64,000 bases of DNA from Cryptomeria japonica (taxonomy: Eukaryota; Streptophyta; Pinopsida; Cupressales; Cupressaceae). The stretch's first letter is position 1; each line of letters begins with the position of its first letter. Below, piece by piece: positions 1-11,239 of this stretch. The stretch is from the NCBI RefSeq assembly GCF_030272615.1, contig NC_081409.1, positions 202,226,449 through 202,290,448 on the forward strand. The letters are read 5' to 3'. The translations under genes were made by a program, and so were the position numbers. The notes below the pieces were generated by a model, which was given only the letters and a program-made list of their open reading frames with translations, did not search any database and was not told the DNA's origin.

Positions 1-320
1 CATCCAGATTTTGACTCCGGGTATGCATTTGCATTCTTGTCTTGTCCTTGTGTTTACAGCTTTCCATTATTTAAGTTCAATTCTGCAAATCTTGTTATTA
101 GTTCATACTTGCACTTTGGGGTTTGGGATTGAACTTGCATCATTTTATCTTTCAATTACAACAAAGGAATAGAAATCCTAATAGGTAGCCCGTGGCTCTC
201 TCTTCCACAAAAAGAAGTAGCCAATTGTGTGATACCTCTAGGCTCTTTCGTATTCCACAAATGTGTGATTGAAAGTGAGATTAGGGCATGTTTGCTTAGT
301 GTCACTTTTTCCCCCACACA
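1..320 (+). repeat. 3' part of the left LTR of element A
   Basis: The stretch ends in CACA four bases before a primer-site-like sequence, which sets the LTR end at 320. The LTR start lies outside the window. It cannot be compared with the right LTR because the two surviving pieces cover different parts of the LTR. Confidence 0.65.
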
Positions 321-323
321 TTT

Positions 324-341
324 TGGTGAACCCGACGTGAA
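324..341 (+). other. Primer binding site of element A
   Basis: TGGTGAACCCGACGTGAA follows the LTR end after three T bases. It starts with TGG, as expected for pairing with a CCA-ended tRNA. Element D has the same sequence with one C-to-T change. I could not assign the tRNA with confidence. Confidence 0.7.
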
Positions 342-452
342 TCTATCATTGCTTCCTCTTGCATTACATTTGTTAGATCTAGATCTAGATTTAGTGTGTT
401 TTCATTTCATTTTCATTAAAAAGAAAAAAAAAGAAAAAAAAAGTGTGTTTCT

Positions 453-3400
453 TTGCATTGTGTGTTTAAAATTTTATGCAATTTCAAAATGTCAGATTTT
501 TATTTGCAAGATGTTCATATTTGTGATGATTATGAGTTAGATGAAGCTTTAGATGAATTTTTGAAACCTAAATATACCAAACCTTCATTTTACCAAAAAC
601 TCATAAACATTGTTACTATGCCATTTCGTTGTGATGAGAAAGATAAGTCGAATGATTCCTCTCAAGGGTACATTCCTATCAGCTCTTCCACTAAATCTAG
701 TAACATGGTTGTTTTCAATGATCCCCTCTATGAAGAGATATCTCCTTTTGAATCAAAAGATAAACCTTTTAATAGATATGATCATGCTTTTTTGAATGAT
801 GCCCTTGATGCCTTTGTGTCCCCTAAAAAACACTCCCTTCATGAGGATCCTTTTGTGCAAGAAGATGACATTATCCCTACATTTCCTAGTGATGGCCTTT
901 CCTTTTCCAACAGAATTCCCACTAGAGATGATGAATTAATGATAAATGCTTACCCTTCTCCTAAAGTTGGTCTTACCCATAAGCACCCCTTAGAGAAAGA
1001 AGATGAAATAATAAGTAATTTCCTTAATTCTCTCTCCCCTAAAGATCATATTGAACATATTTTGAGGAAAGAGGATGAGTTTAACACATCTATTGATGCT
1101 CTCCCTCCTAAGGATGAGGAATTAATAAACAATGTTATCTCCTCTCCCGAAATTGACAATACTTCAAACATTCCTTTCAACAACCTCACTATTTGGGATG
1201 AACCATTAGAAGAAGGTATAGAATATTCTCTACCCCTAGCCAAAGGGGATGAAATCAAGATTGGAAACTCCCTTGATAGTTTCTCCCCTTCCTTGAATCT
1301 CAATCATTCTCCATCTAAAAATAAAGCATCTCCCTCCCCTCAACTTGGTTCTACTCATAAGGAAACCCTAGTTCAAAGCAAGATGGTTAACATCTCTTTC
1401 AAAGATCTCCCTCTCAAAAGTGAGACTTTAGAGAGTAATGTTGATCCTTCTCCTAGAGAGTTTATTCCCCATGTAGATCCTTTGATAGAGGATGATATGA
1501 CCTTTCCTAGTATTACCCTTCCTACTAGAACATCAATGCCTATCCCTTGTCTCTCTCCTAAAATTGATCTAATCTGTGATAAGATTTTAGTGCAAGAGAA
1601 GACTATCAATAATTCTTCCAACACTTTTGTTCATTCCTCTAAGCCATCCTCAATCAATTTGATACATGTGAATGAGACACCTAACAAACCTCTCTTCACT
1701 GTCCAAGGTGCTTGTCCTTCTCAAAATTCTCAACCTTTAAATAAGCCTATCTTAGTGGTTCAAGGTGGTTATGCTAATGATTCTTTTTGCACTCCTAAGA
1801 AACCGGTTATTACTGTGCAAGGAGGTTATTCCTCTAAGAACCCTTATGAGTATGCTAAGCAACTGACTAGAGAGAGTTATCATGCGGTTGCCCATACCTA
1901 TAACACAAGAAACAATACGCAACCTAATCCTCCTCCAGTTATCCCCGCTTCGCTTCCTCCTTCCCAACCTATTCTTCCTCAAGCTCCTCGTATTTCACAA
2001 ATGCTTAGTAAGGACTATGATCTCATAGAACAACTTAAAGCTACCCCTGCTAAGATATCCCTTTGGGATTTGATCCAAACTTCTTCCGCTCATCATGGAA
2101 TGTTACAAGATGCCTTGAAAGATTTGAATGTTCCTACACCTAATACATCTAGTAATATAGTGTCTTTGGTGAACTCTATGATGAATCCTAAAGCTCAAAT
2201 TGTGTTTACTCAAGATAAGTTGCCTACTAGTGAAATTCAACATCAATATGATCCCTTGATGATTGTGGTTATCATAAATGACACTGCTATAAGACGAACA
2301 CTGGTAGATAATGGTTCTGGCCTTAATGTGTGTAGCATTAATCTATTGCATAAGATGAATGTGGATACATCCCTTATTGAGCCTGACTCTCATCCCATTT
2401 GAGGCTTTGATAATGTGGCTAAGTCTTCATTAGGTATTATCACCTTACCCATCACAGTGGGACCTGTTACTTTGCCTACTCCTATTCATGTTATGTCGGG
2501 AAATCTAACATACAACTTGTTATTAGGGAGACCTTGGATTCACGGTATGCAAGCTGTCCCCTCTACATTGCATAGACAAGTTAAATTCATTTATAACAAT
2601 AAGACATATACCTTGATAGGTGATACTAATTTTCAAGCTTGTTTGCAAACATCTACTTCCAAAGGGAGTTCTTCTAAATCTTCCTCTTCTAGTGATGACT
2701 CTTTACCTATGGACAAATCATCATCCTCTGATAATCAAAATTCTTTGGATGAAGATTCTTCTCAACTTGAATCTACACATGAAGAGGCTTTTGATCCTGA
2801 GAAGGTTCTCATAGAAGACGATTGGGGATCTCTTGATTTCACTCCCACCTTCGTAGGTGAGTATAGGGTTCCTCCTAGAGAGCTTAAAGTTAAAAAGAAG
2901 GAAGAAACTAGAGATCAATCAGTCTTACCTGAACCTATGAGTAATAATTTTGTGGCCGCTTCTCAAACTTCTTCTCCTCACACTTCTAATTCTGAAGAGT
3001 TTGATCCTTTGTCTTATGAAAAACCACCTTCTCTTCCTGAAATGGCTGATCATTATGGTCATGGTTTTCGCATTTTTGCTAAGCATGGGTATCATGGAAA
3101 TGGTTGTGGCGCTCATGAACAAGGGATAAAAGTTCCTCTAGAGACTAATTTTCACAATTATGCCTTTGGACTTGGCTATAATCCCTGCAAACGTACCAAA
3201 GCATCTAAAAGACCATCTCTCAGTGTGAATGCTATATTTAGTAGTGATGATGATCTCACTTCAACAAAATCATCTTCTACTTCTGTCAACTCTCATGCCC
3301 CTCATAAGGAAATCTTGGCGATGAACAAATCTCTTTATGACTCCCCTCAAACTTCTAAATCCACTTATGAATCTTTATCTCCTATTCATCATAAAGTCCT

Positions 3401-3572
3401 TTTCTCCAGGGATAAGGCTCTAATAAATTACACTCATCCCTCTTCTAAGATTTCTTGTGACTTTTCTTCTTCAATTTTTATCATTTTATACATGTTTTTG
3501 ATCTCACTTATAGTTGAGCATTTAACATGTCATATTCAAATACCTCATTTAGTCTATCATGTCTTTAAATAA
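453..3572 (+). pseudogene. Gag-like polyprotein of element A with retropepsin-like and G-patch regions, one in-frame TGA
   Basis: One frame of about 1,040 codons is interrupted only by TGA at 2400-2402. The ATG at 489 is as plausible a start as the one at 453. Roughly the first 430 residues are Ser/Pro/Asp/Glu-rich with loosely repeated SPK and ED-rich modules. Three copies of a KPxxTVQGGY-like motif follow (about 1686-1830), then a conserved pre-protease module beginning YDLIEQL and a retropepsin-like fold with DNGSG and later LLLGRPWIHGM. Past the stop come an acidic linker and a G-patch-like region (about 3037-3200). The last 30 residues are hydrophobic. No gag capsid domain or zinc knuckle is recognisable. 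Elements C and E carry the same protease and G-patch order, so the protein is retroelement-derived; its role is not known. Confidence 0.75.
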
Positions 3573-4580
3573 CATTAATGGCTATTATGTGCTCATCATT
3601 ATGTGACATTGGTAGCTCATTTACTGGGGGCTCATTGTCATTCATGATGGTAGAATTTCAAGTGCAATCATAGTTTCTTTTTTTTTTTTTTTTTTTTTTT
3701 TGAAGCAACATAATAGCCTAATTTTCTTGTTCCTATGGGGACAAGAGTGATTTCATACATCTCTTCTTTTTCTTATGTCTAAATCTCTCCCTAGAAGATT
3801 GTGTAAGTCCTTCTCATTGTCCTTATCCTTGGGAGGCAATGATCTTTCCTTATTTTTATCTAAGGATCCACTTTTTCTTATTTCGTGGATGGTGTGAACT
3901 TTATTACTTGATGTTATTCCTTGTATGCATTTGTTGTTGTTTGTTCAAGGATTCTCTCTTACAAGAGGTGTAAGTCCTTGACTACAACCTCTTTTGCACT
4001 TGGTAAAATACATCCATAATGAATTCACTCTCCCAATTGGGTTAAAAAGAGCGTCATCCTTCATTAAGAATCACTTTCACCTCGCAAAAGAAGGAAGTAT
4101 TGCATTCTTATTCTCTTCTTTGTCTTATTCTAGAAGATGTTATATTTGTCTAAGACAATTCCTCTTGGGGATAGGTGTCTTTTGTACAAAGATCCCTTTT
4201 CCTCTAAGGATCTCCTTTACACATACTACAAGATATCCCTTTTCAACTATCTTATCCTTGCTTAAAGAGTGCAAAACTCTCTTGCTTGGATCTATGACAT
4301 TGTTGCATTTTTGGGGTATCTTCTTGTGTGATGAAGGTAGGTATCCTTGTTCTACTTTTCTTATGACATAAAACTTACACTTTTTGAGCAATGGGTCATT
4401 CTCGGAACTAGAGCACAGACTCTTAGAGCAAGATGTCACGCTTTTGTACTATGTATATACAGGTTGTAGCATACTCAGGCATAGACTCCTATGAGGTGCT
4501 TCTAACCTCCCTTACACACACATGCATGAGGTTGAGTGGAACTAGCGGCATAAGGCTAGACTTTCTCACTCTCCTCCCTT

Positions 4581-4710
4581 ACATGGATCACCTAGATAGA
4601 CTCTAGGGGCTAGTTTTCCATGTCCTTTTTCACATGGATCACCTAGACAAGATCTAGGGGCAAGAAGTCCGTGTTTTTCTCTCTCACTATTCTTCTCATG
4701 GATCACCAAT
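4581..4710 (+). repeat. Short tandem repeat in the tail of element A
   Basis: The core ACATGGATCACCTAGA appears at 4581 and 4632, each followed by a variant of CTAGGGGC. A partial third core, TCATGGATCACC, lies at 4696. Spacing is 51 and 64 bp. No function is suggested. Confidence 0.7.
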
Positions 4711-5204
4711 GTGTGTATTCATGCTTTTTTCCTTTCTTTTCTTCTCTTTGCATTTTGTTTCCATTTACATCCTTCATCTTGTGTTAGAGAACTCTCAAAT
4801 CCTCACACTCTTTGTTGTGTTGGAATTGAGATTTAGTCCTCTTTCTTACCAAATGATTCTCCATTAGTTTTTGATCTCATATCAAATCTTCTTGTGAGCA
4901 TTTGTCATCAATATTCTTTAACAATTCGAAGTGGTAAACATGATACCCTGTTTCAACTCACTAAAATTAGCAAGCCGAAACAGGGGGGGGCATATAGCTA
5001 CCCTCGAATTTTCATCACCTTCCTTAGTAAGCATTAGGTGATTTTGTGATCTACCATGTGTTTTGTAGGGTGCGGTTCCTAACTGTGTACTGCAGATACC
5101 GCTGGGGGCTTCGTTCGACAGACTTATGGATATATCCTTTTTCAAATAATGTTTACTTTTCTGTACTTTAGCTTGCATATGCACGTAGTGTTCATATGAC
5201 CGCT

Positions 5205-5219
5205 AAAGTGGGGGCTAAA
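5205..5219 (+). other. Polypurine tract of element A
   Basis: AAAGTGGGGGCTAAA lies directly before the LTR start TGTAGC. Element D has AAAGTGGGGCCTAAA in the same place on its own strand. Purine-rich tracts in this position prime plus-strand DNA synthesis. Confidence 0.7.
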
Positions 5220-5514
5220 TGTAGCATCGTAAATTGTACGCACTTGCTAGGGTTGTACAATTTCACACCTAGTTTAGCACCCGCCTTGGCGCATTTTGCA
5301 TTTTGCATTGCATTTCCCCTTAGCGCTTAATTAATTAAATTAATTAGGTCTAAGGTCCTATTTTATCATCTCCCACATCATAAAGTTGGGCCCTTTCATT
5401 AAAGTGTGCCCTTTTCATTTTATTCCTCCTATACATCATTTAATCAAAAACCCTAATTAGGTCCTATTTTGAACTTGGGGGCTTGGTTTTGGGGGTCAAA
5501 ACATCTCGAAATGT
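5220..5514 (+). repeat. Truncated right LTR of element A
   Basis: It starts TGTAGCATCG right after the polypurine tract, and this start resembles the LTR start of element D. It loses identity near 5514, where the minus-strand reverse transcriptase of element B begins. The break is placed from the loss of the reading frame of B, so it is good to about 10 bp. Confidence 0.65.
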
Positions 5515-6296
5515 GTACCCTAGGGATAGCTAAAGGTGGTCTTGTCCTGATCTTCTGGAGCTATTATGATCTGAATATAACCACTAAACCCATCCAAAAA
5601 TGAAAAGTATTGCTTACCTGCTAGAGAATCTAACATTTGATCTATGAATGGAAGTGGGAAGTGATCCTTTTTGGTAGCAGTGTTGAGCTCCCTATAGTCC
5701 ACACAAACTCTCCATTTCCCTCCTTTCCTTGGAACTATAACCAGAGGAGAAACCCATTAACTCTCTGAAATAGGGTAAATGAATCCTACATTAAGCAACT
5801 TTTGTAGTTCCTCTTTAACTATTTCCCTTAAAGCAGGATTAATCCTTCAATGAGGTTGTCTAATTGGTTTACAATCCTCTTTGATATAAATCCTATAGGT
5901 ACACAATGTAGGATTTAATCCCTTCATGTCATGATAATCCCATGCAAAAGCTTGTTGTTGGGCTTTGAGTAATTTTGTTAATGGAAATCCTTGATCTGCT
6001 GCTAATTGACTATTGATATTTATATTTCTTCCTACAACAACCTCTATTTGAGTTACTGACTCAACATTAGATAATTCAGACAGACAAGAGGTTTGAATCT
6101 CCTGTGGTAGCAATGTGTGAAACATATATGTGGCTGTAGGAGAATCTAAAGAGCCTACAGACAGAAGAAGAGTATGCAAAGGACTTATTAGTATACCCAA
6201 TGACTGTTTAGCTGCTCCATAATGATTTCTTATGATGTTAGAGAGTACTGTATCATCCTCCTGAAGTGCTATGAATGATTCCCTTGCAAACATCAT
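5515..6296 (-). pseudogene. Reverse transcriptase, N-terminal half (element B)
   Basis: A linker containing AFAWDYHDMKGL is followed by the start of reverse transcriptase, with VCVDYRELN, KDHFPLPFIDQML and FLDGFSGY. The frame is broken by TGA at 5847-5849, where relatives have Arg, by TAA near 5757, where Gln is expected, and by TAG near 5520, where relatives have Trp after SYP. All three fit transitions. The catalytic YxDD motif would lie beyond the truncation and is absent, so no activity is possible. Confidence 0.8.
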
Positions 6297-6353
6297 TAGT
6301 TGTTGAACATAATTAATTTCCTTTGCTTCTTCTCCTATGTCTGGCCATACTAC

Positions 6354-7015
6354 TCACTCTTGATCAAGTTGTGGTTGTGCTGGAGAATAGAGTGCAAGTG
6401 TTTTAGTAGTAATACCATATGAAATTGTCATATCCCTTGATCTGCAGCCTATATATGCATCAACTGTTGCAATCCAAGGTCTTCCCAAAATAATTGGATA
6501 TCCTCCTAATGTTTCCCTAGGAGAGAGGATTATAAAATCAGCCGATATTCCCAAGAATCTAATGTGACAACAATATCTTCAACCATCCCTTCAAGTTGAA
6601 CTGTACAGCTATCAACAAGCTGTAGGACCATTGGAGTTGATCTAAGACTAGTAATGTTGACTTGTTGCATGACATCCTTAGTTAACACATTTATGGTTGC
6701 TCCTAAGTCTATCAAGGCATTTTTAATTTGAGTTCCATTAATAACTACCTTCACAATAGGGCTACCTGGGTCAGAATATTTAGGGACAACAATTTTTCCT
6801 AACATAATATCAACCAATTGTCCTACTACATGCACTATTTTTGGGTCTTTTTTCTTTCTCCCAGGTTTCTTCAAACATGCCTCTTTAATATCTTTTTCAC
6901 ATATGGTAATGTCTTTAATAGATTGAAACAGTGGAATCTTGACACATATATATTTTAGCTGATCAATAAGATCAAAAGCTATATCATCTTGCTGCCTAGA
7001 CACTTCTACCTGCAA
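6354..7015 (-). pseudogene. Retropepsin-like protease (element B)
   Basis: The active-site region reads ALIDLGATINVL, matching the DLGA motif usual in Athila-like elements, and the fold ends with the characteristic IILGRPWIATVDA. The two parts lie in different frames that meet around 6530-6554, so one small indel separates them. In an intact element this protease would cut the gag-pol polyprotein. Confidence 0.75.
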
Positions 7016-8395
7016 TCTTTGAGGAAACGGGGGAGTTCTTACATGTGTATCTAAAGTTTCAGACTACTGAACCTACTCAGGGTTTTTGAGTTTATCAGGT
7101 ATGGTTTCCTGAGAAGTCTCCTTTGATGGTAACTCTATTATGACTGGAGGAGATGGAGTAGGCAATGTTGTCCGTGACCGCAAATGAATATCACTTATAT
7201 TGAGAGAGTATGCAAGATAGTTATTAGGATCAGTTGAAAAAACTTGTTGTTGTCATTGGGTTTTGTAATTTGGATTTGGCATAAGTTGATTTGGCAGTTG
7301 GGTTGGCTTGAATGGAGTGGCATTAGGAGTTGGTGGCATTAAAGTCAGTTGTTGGGACGGTTGTTGTGGCTACAGGAAACCTGATGACTGGTTTGCCCAT
7401 TGTTGTCCTCCCCTCCATTGTGGTGATTGTTGTCAGTTACCTTAAGGAGGAGACCAATTCCCTTGTGGTTGTTGCCATTGAGATGAAGGACTCTGATAAT
7501 TAGGCCAAGGGTTTTGAGAGTTATTCCAAGACTGAGGAGTATAATTTCCAAAATTTTGGGAATATGGAGGTTGCTACTGATTGTTTTGTGTATTGAAGTT
7601 CATATAAGGATTAGAAAATGACAATGGATCTTGTGGTATACCTTGTCTTGGAGGCCAAGGTCTTCATTGTGCAACATAAAAGATTTGTTCATCATCTCCA
7701 TAGATAGGCTTGAAATCTGGGGAACTCTATTGGCTATCAATTTTAGCTAACAGTTTGCATCTACAGTCCTTCTTTTATCGACAGTGAGGACAAAATTCAA
7801 CAAGCATAGACTTTGCTTCCTCATGCTTCTTCTTTGTCTAAAGTGTATCCAATTGGGTAGCCATATTATTAATTATATCCTCTTTAAAGTCCTTCAACAG
7901 ATGAGTTATTTCCATTCTTGAAATAGTTGAAGATGACTTTGCAATTGAAGAACCAGGCCTATAGTGTCTTCCCCTTTTGGTTGCAGCTTTGGAGTACTTT
8001 TGACAGATTTGTCTGATGTCATCCCATTGAACTTGAGTAATATCTCCTCCTCCCATTAGATCTAAGGAGTCAACACAATCCTCACTGATTCCCCTTAGAA
8101 AGATCAACTTCATAGAATCTTCACTTAGAGTACTATGTTTAGATTTCTTGACACTAAATAAAAACCTCTCCAAATGGTCTTTCAGTCTTTCATCTTCTTT
8201 TTGTGTCATCTTGAAGATATCATCACCATGTTAGTCCATTCCCTTGCAATAGTCTTTATACTTATCCAAGAAGTTTGTCTTCATCTCCTCCCAGGTAGTG
8301 ATTACATCTCTTCCTAAACTCATAAACCATCTCAAGGCAGCTTCTTTCAAAGTAGCAGGGAATAACTTGAGTTTATCTCTTCTCCTCCTATGCAT
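7016..8395 (-). pseudogene. Gag (element B), multiply broken
   Basis: The gag domain begins at the ATG at 8393-8395 with a basic start and continues through LKLFPATLKEAALRWFMSLG and the HLERFLFSVKKSKH region (8209-7838). A Cys/His-rich patch follows near 7790, then a Gln/Asn/Pro-rich linker around 7660-7400 containing repeated QNPWP-like text. Several TGA and TAG stops sit where Trp or Gln codons are expected. The N-terminal end appears deleted. The domain would form the particle shell in a working element. Confidence 0.65.
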
Positions 8396-8477
8396 ATAGA
8401 TTAATGAAGAAAATTCAAAAAGCTAACTAAGAAAACTTAGAAACTAATGGTTACAATAGGTTCTTAGCTTGTCACCA

Positions 8478-8495
8478 TCCCTGGCAACGACGCCA
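8478..8495 (-). other. tRNA-Asp primer binding site of element B
   Basis: On the minus strand this reads TGGCGTCGTTGCCAGGGA. It matches the complement of the 3' end of plant tRNA-Asp except for two changes, both transitions at CpG. It lies four bases inside the LTR end. Confidence 0.85.
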
Positions 8496-8499
8496 AAAA

Positions 8500-9450
8500 T
8501 GTTGGTCCTCACAACTAGAATGGTAACTAGGTAATAAAACACAATTTAGAGATTGAATATCCTTGAATAGCTACCTTTCCTATGGCAAAGGCTCATTTAC
8601 TTATCAACCAAGGACATAAAATTAAAATGGGCCAGCATTGTATGTGCACCAAGTTCATATCGCAACCATTCTATATTACTCTAGGAAAGGAAATTCTTTT
8701 AAAGTAAACAAGCAGAATCTCAATGAACTAATGCTTAATCTCACAAATGGAAATTACTTTAAACAACTATTGTTAAATGATAAAGTTATGGCAAGAAAAA
8801 GGAACTACTCTATTGTTGTGGTTGCAGGAATAGACACATGAACTGTTTCCAATGGCTATAGGAATAGACAATTGCAAAAATAACTATTTCATAAGTATGA
8901 AAACTAACTAGAAAATACAAAGGATTTCTCACCAAGTGGGCCCCCTTGAGTGAGTATCTCCAGAACTTCAGATTATAATTGTTTAAGCATTCAAAATCAC
9001 ATTGATCTCTTTATTTTATCTTGACTATGAAAATACATAAAATACCAGAAGACTACGTATTACAAATATTATGGTCATTCTCTACTATCCCCGAGAGGAG
9101 AGAGATCCCTTTATTTGTAAGAAAACTTATAACAAACTCCTAACTGATCGACCACATTCCTACAGAATAGGTGAATAGGATTTATTAACAAGAGAAGAAG
9201 AAGAAGAAGTCAGCGCAAGAAAACAGAACAACATATATCCTGCAGCTGGGAAAATATAGCATGACTTGCTTCCTGGATCTAAGCTCCACTAAGAACAATT
9301 ATAAATGTTTCATTAATCATTCTGTTGAAGAACTGGTCAAGTGGCTTCGATCATTATTGCATTTCTCTGACTGGGTCTGCATTGCGGTTATATACTTGGT
9401 GCTTCTTTAAACTGCCATTTAGTCTTTACTTCACCTTTGTCGACCCTACA
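8500..9450 (-). repeat. 5' LTR of element B, 951 bp
   Basis: On the minus strand it starts TGTAGGGTCGAC at 9450 and ends CCAACA at 8500, next to the primer site. No second copy exists in the window, so the outer end rests on the TG...CA termini and a reasonable length. Confidence 0.7.
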
Positions 9451-9734
9451 TCATGATATTAATGTGCACAACAAACATGTGTATATACTAATGCTAACAT
9501 GATATAATGTAAACCATATTTAAAATTGATTTTAGATATTTCCATAGATAAATCATTTAAAACCATTATATGACATCCTTAAGTATAAGTCAAACCAGTT
9601 TCAAAAACACTTAAAAGGTATCAACTAGGAGAGTATTATAATTCAAATGTCATCTAATCACAAGACCTAGGTAGGAGTATTATATAAAAAATCTATCAAA
9701 ATAGAGCCATTATTTAGGCTCATCAACAAGTTCC
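9451..9734. other. AT-rich spacer without a recognisable gene
   Basis: The stretch lies between the LTR of B and the gag remnant of G. I see no coding frame, repeat or primer site in it. Confidence 0.5.
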
Positions 9735-10714
9735 TCTAAACACTCTTGTATCTTGTCTTCTATCATCTTTTCCAAAATTTTCATTTTGGTAACTATCAGG
9801 TTCTCTTCTCTAGTAGAAATATTTGTCATCCTTCTTGTATGAACTACCATCTTTTCTTACTTCGTTGTCCTTGTTTTGATCTACAAAAGTTCATCTTCCT
9901 CTAGAATATCCTCTTCCTCCTTGAAATCTTCCACCTCTACCTCTCTGTCTTTGCTCATGTCTTTTGTTCAACTTCTCTTCTGCTTTCAAGGCATATTGGT
10001 AAGCTTCTTCAATGCTCTGTAACTTGATCAAACTGAGTTCATCTTTTATAGACATCTGCAATCCATTCAAATATCTCACAACTTGTTCTATCTCATCACC
10101 GGCATGTTTGTATCTAATATTAAACTTGTAGAATGCTTCGATATACTCCTTCACATTTGATTCTTTCTGCTTTAAGTTTTGTAACTTCCAGAACAGATTT
10201 ACTTGGTAATCAACTGACATGAACTTTGATTTCAACTTAGCAACCATCTGTTCCCAACTTTTGATCTTCTCTTTACCTCTTCTTTGTCTATCAACTTGCA
10301 AATGTTCCCACCAAAGAGATGCATGACGTTTCAACCGAGTACAGGCATATTTCACCTTTCTTTCTTCTGGGTGTTCTCAAAATCAAATTACTTCTCCATC
10401 TCCAAGATCCAATCCATTAATTCATCCAAATCCAACTTTCCATCATACTCCAGTGGGGTAAAATTTGGTTTAGTGTTCGCCCTACTCAAAACCCTCAAGA
10501 ACCTCTCTCCATTTGGATCGATTGTCGATGGGTTTGCTACTACTTCTGTCGATGCTTCTTCTTCTTCATCTTCACTTACATCTTCAATATGTTGGCCTCT
10601 TCTCTAGGATGTTTCAACAACTTCCAACCGGGCTGCAATTCCTCTCAACATTTCCAACACAGCAGGGTCTACATTCCCACATGCTACACCATTCCTATTT
10701 CCTCTATGTGCCAT
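9735..10714 (-). pseudogene. Chromovirus-type gag fragment (element G)
   Basis: Read from the ATG at 10712-10714 down to about 9735. An acidic N-terminal part is followed by the gag capsid domain: LKRHASLWWEHLQ, SWEQMVAKLKSKFMSVDYQ and the LNGLQMSIKDELSL helix. An Arg/Gly-rich tail follows (about 9891-9960). The frame is broken by TAG near 10605 and a stop near 10386. The sequence ends before any zinc knuckle or protease, so only the 5' fragment of an element survives. The initiator-Met primer site just upstream fits a chromovirus. Confidence 0.75.
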
Positions 10715-10809
10715 CTTTACACCAGTCCTCTACAGCTGCAGGTCGGATCCACAATCCACCACCCTACAACAAAATCTTCAATACAATGCACTCTCCAAAA
10801 TGAAATCTC

Positions 10810-10821
10810 GTTCTGATACCA
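10810..10821 (-). other. Initiator-Met tRNA primer binding site of element G
   Basis: On the minus strand it reads TGGTATCAGAAC, one base from the common TGGTATCAGAGC. It lies about 95 bp upstream of the gag start and 4 bp from the LTR end. Confidence 0.8.
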
Positions 10822-10825
10822 CCTG

Positions 10826-11130
10826 GTGTAGTCATGGTTAGGAGGGACCTCAATGGGATCTATCTGGACCGTACAACAAGAGTAAACACAATGAAAGCAA
10901 GACAAGATGATGGAGACAATGCAAAAATGAATGAATTAGATCATGAAAACTGACTACAAATAACCGATAACATCCAGGTTACAAGATTCGACTCTCTGGC
11001 CTGCTACATACATGCTTAATTATAGAATCGATAGAAGAGAACACATGGAGTATATGTCGCACAACTTCAGAGTCAACATCTCTGTGGAAGAATGGGAGCA
11101 TCCATTCATAGATCATATCTCAAATGACCA
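10826..11130 (-). repeat. LTR edge of element G, far end not determined
   Basis: On the minus strand the sequence before the primer site ends in ACTACA, giving an LTR boundary at 10826. No second LTR exists for comparison, so the outer end at about 11130 is only a guess. Confidence 0.4.
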
Positions 11131-11239
11131 ACTTGGGCAGGTTTTATTCACTCACAATTATTAGGTTTGAAAGAGCATCAAACGTTTAATTGGGGAAGAA
11201 ATCTTGTTTCCCCAAGCAAGGAGGCTCATTTTTCCTTCA

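Larger units (their letters stand above)
3573..5219 (+). other. Noncoding tail of element A
   Basis: No credible gene. It holds a run of about 23 T bases near 3680-3702, several CT-rich stretches, the short repeats at 4581-4710 and a polypurine tract at its end. The short open frames here have no family features. Its position between the coding frame and the LTR suits the 3' untranslated part of an LTR element. Confidence 0.6.
1..5514 (+). mobile_element. Element A: non-autonomous LTR retroelement, both LTRs incomplete
   Basis: Seen: a left LTR end (1-320), a primer site (324-341), one long broken reading frame (453-3572), a noncoding tail, a polypurine tract (5205-5219) and the start of a right LTR (5220). 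No reverse transcriptase, RNase H or integrase lies between the LTRs, so mobility would have to be supplied in trans. The primer site, tract and LTR start closely match those of element D, which also lacks pol. The left LTR runs off the window and the right LTR is cut near 5514 where minus-strand element B begins. The order of parts is clear; the exact right end is inferred. Confidence 0.75.
5515..9450 (-). mobile_element. Element B: truncated Athila-like Ty3/gypsy retroelement
   Basis: Read on the minus strand: a complete LTR (9450 to 8500), a tRNA-Asp primer site, gag, a Gln/Asn/Pro-rich linker, protease and the first half of reverse transcriptase, ending abruptly near 5515. The rest of pol, the integrase and the second LTR are missing. 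A DLGA protease motif together with a tRNA-Asp primer is typical of Athila-like elements. Every coding part carries stops or shifts, so it is dead. The leader between primer site and gag is only about 80 bp, which suggests an internal deletion. Confidence 0.8.
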
